A stretch of DNA of 51,641 bases from CAIKOD01 sp035505975 (GTDB lineage Archaea; Halobacteriota; Methanomicrobia; Methanomicrobiales; Methanospirillaceae), in NCBI GenBank assembly GCA_035505975.1, contig DATJQJ010000009.1, positions 1-51,641 on the forward strand, read 5' to 3'. Position 1 is the stretch's first letter. Each line of letters starts with the position of its first letter. The notes under the pieces are model-generated. The model had not been told where the DNA came from. It saw nothing but the letters and a program-made list of their open reading frames with translations, and ran no database searches. Below are positions 51,537-51,641 of this stretch, piece by piece. The translations under genes were made by a program, and so were the position numbers.

Positions 51537-51641
51537 ATGAAACGAATACTAGTTGTTTTTTTTTTACTAATAGCAGTGATGATATGTGGTTGTTCTAGTA
51601 CATCATCAACAAATATTCAAAAAACGACAGTCACCATAAAT
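51537..51641 (+). CDS. Lipoprotein, 3' end cut by window edge
   Basis: The first 35 codons: MKRILVVFFLLIAVMICGC, a lipoprotein signal peptide with lipobox ICGC and Cys19 as the lipid site, followed by SSTSSTNIQKTT. The gene is much more AT-rich than its neighbours. The mature domain is outside the window, so its role is unknown. Confidence 0.8.
   Translation, partial: MKRILVVFFLLIAVMICGCSSTSSTNIQKTTVTIN

Noticed and set aside
1..51641. CRISPR array or insertion sequence
   Set aside because: No regularly spaced repeats, transposase or terminal inverted repeats were found; the Cas4-like gene stands alone.

Overview
The window looks like chromosomal DNA from a methanogenic archaeon, most likely of the order Methanomicrobiales. 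The evidence is archaeal gene content (split archaeal-type glutamate synthase with an FrhB-like subunit, amtB-glnK pairs, DUF99, DUF3467, a DUF3821-type surface-protein head with a PGF-CTERM-like tail, PAS/REC proteins with the methanogen PAS style), archaeal TATA boxes close to start codons, and a moderately high GC content with AT-rich intergenic DNA. The genus call is inference; no marker such as mcr or rRNA is present.

Layout. 1-5.4 kb: a truncated secreted subtilisin, an isochorismatase-family hydrolase, an M24 peptidase, a double-Cache lipoprotein and a GNAT acetyltransferase. 5.5-7.7 kb: a doubly frameshifted PAS-SpoIIE phosphatase, a palindrome-rich noncoding patch, a small DUF4405-like membrane protein and a small Cys-rich DUF2769-like protein. 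7.8-12.8 kb: a glutamate-synthase-like FMN protein whose N-terminus is a DUF2769-like domain, a condensation-domain-like protein, a secreted protein and an alpha/beta hydrolase. 13.2-16.9 kb: a PPK2 polyphosphate kinase followed 13-16 bp later by a P-type ATPase with altered ion-site residues. 17-19.9 kb: an AT-rich, decayed stretch with a broken DUF3821/PGF-CTERM gene, a REC-PAS-PAS regulator and three gene fragments. 19.9-23.1 kb: an ABC-2 exporter, an MBL hydrolase, tRNA-Arg and DUF4389. 23.2-23.4 kb: a possible structured RNA. 23.6-27.9 kb: PolX, a catalytically incomplete cis-prenyltransferase homologue, a complete cis-prenyltransferase and a radical SAM protein coupled to it. 28-29.8 kb: a secreted papain-like protease.

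30-41.9 kb is a nitrogen-assimilation island. A four-gene split glutamate synthase operon (amidotransferase, FMN, GXGXG and FrhB-like subunits) runs leftward; glnA runs rightward from the same intergenic region; then come amtB-glnK, a further FMN glutamate-synthase-like gene, and a second amtB-glnK. A perfect GGAA-N6-TTCC site lies just after a TATA box upstream of the second amtB, and a one-mismatch version lies between glnA and the glutamate synthase operon. This is the operator pattern of the archaeal nitrogen repressor NrpR, so ammonium import, GlnK control, GS and GOGAT are probably co-regulated.

42.4-47.8 kb holds a pilin-like protein, DUF99, a polyprenyl-phosphate glycosyltransferase, tRNA-Gly, an ACT protein, a Sua5-type synthase, a nucleotidyltransferase and a Cas4/Dna2-like protein. 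47.9-50.6 kb is a leftward signalling operon: a membrane HAMP protein, two roadblock-like proteins and a response regulator, with no kinase. 50.7-51.6 kb: DUF3467, tRNA-Thr, an odd repeat-like segment and an AT-rich truncated lipoprotein, which may be the edge of an island inserted behind the tRNA.
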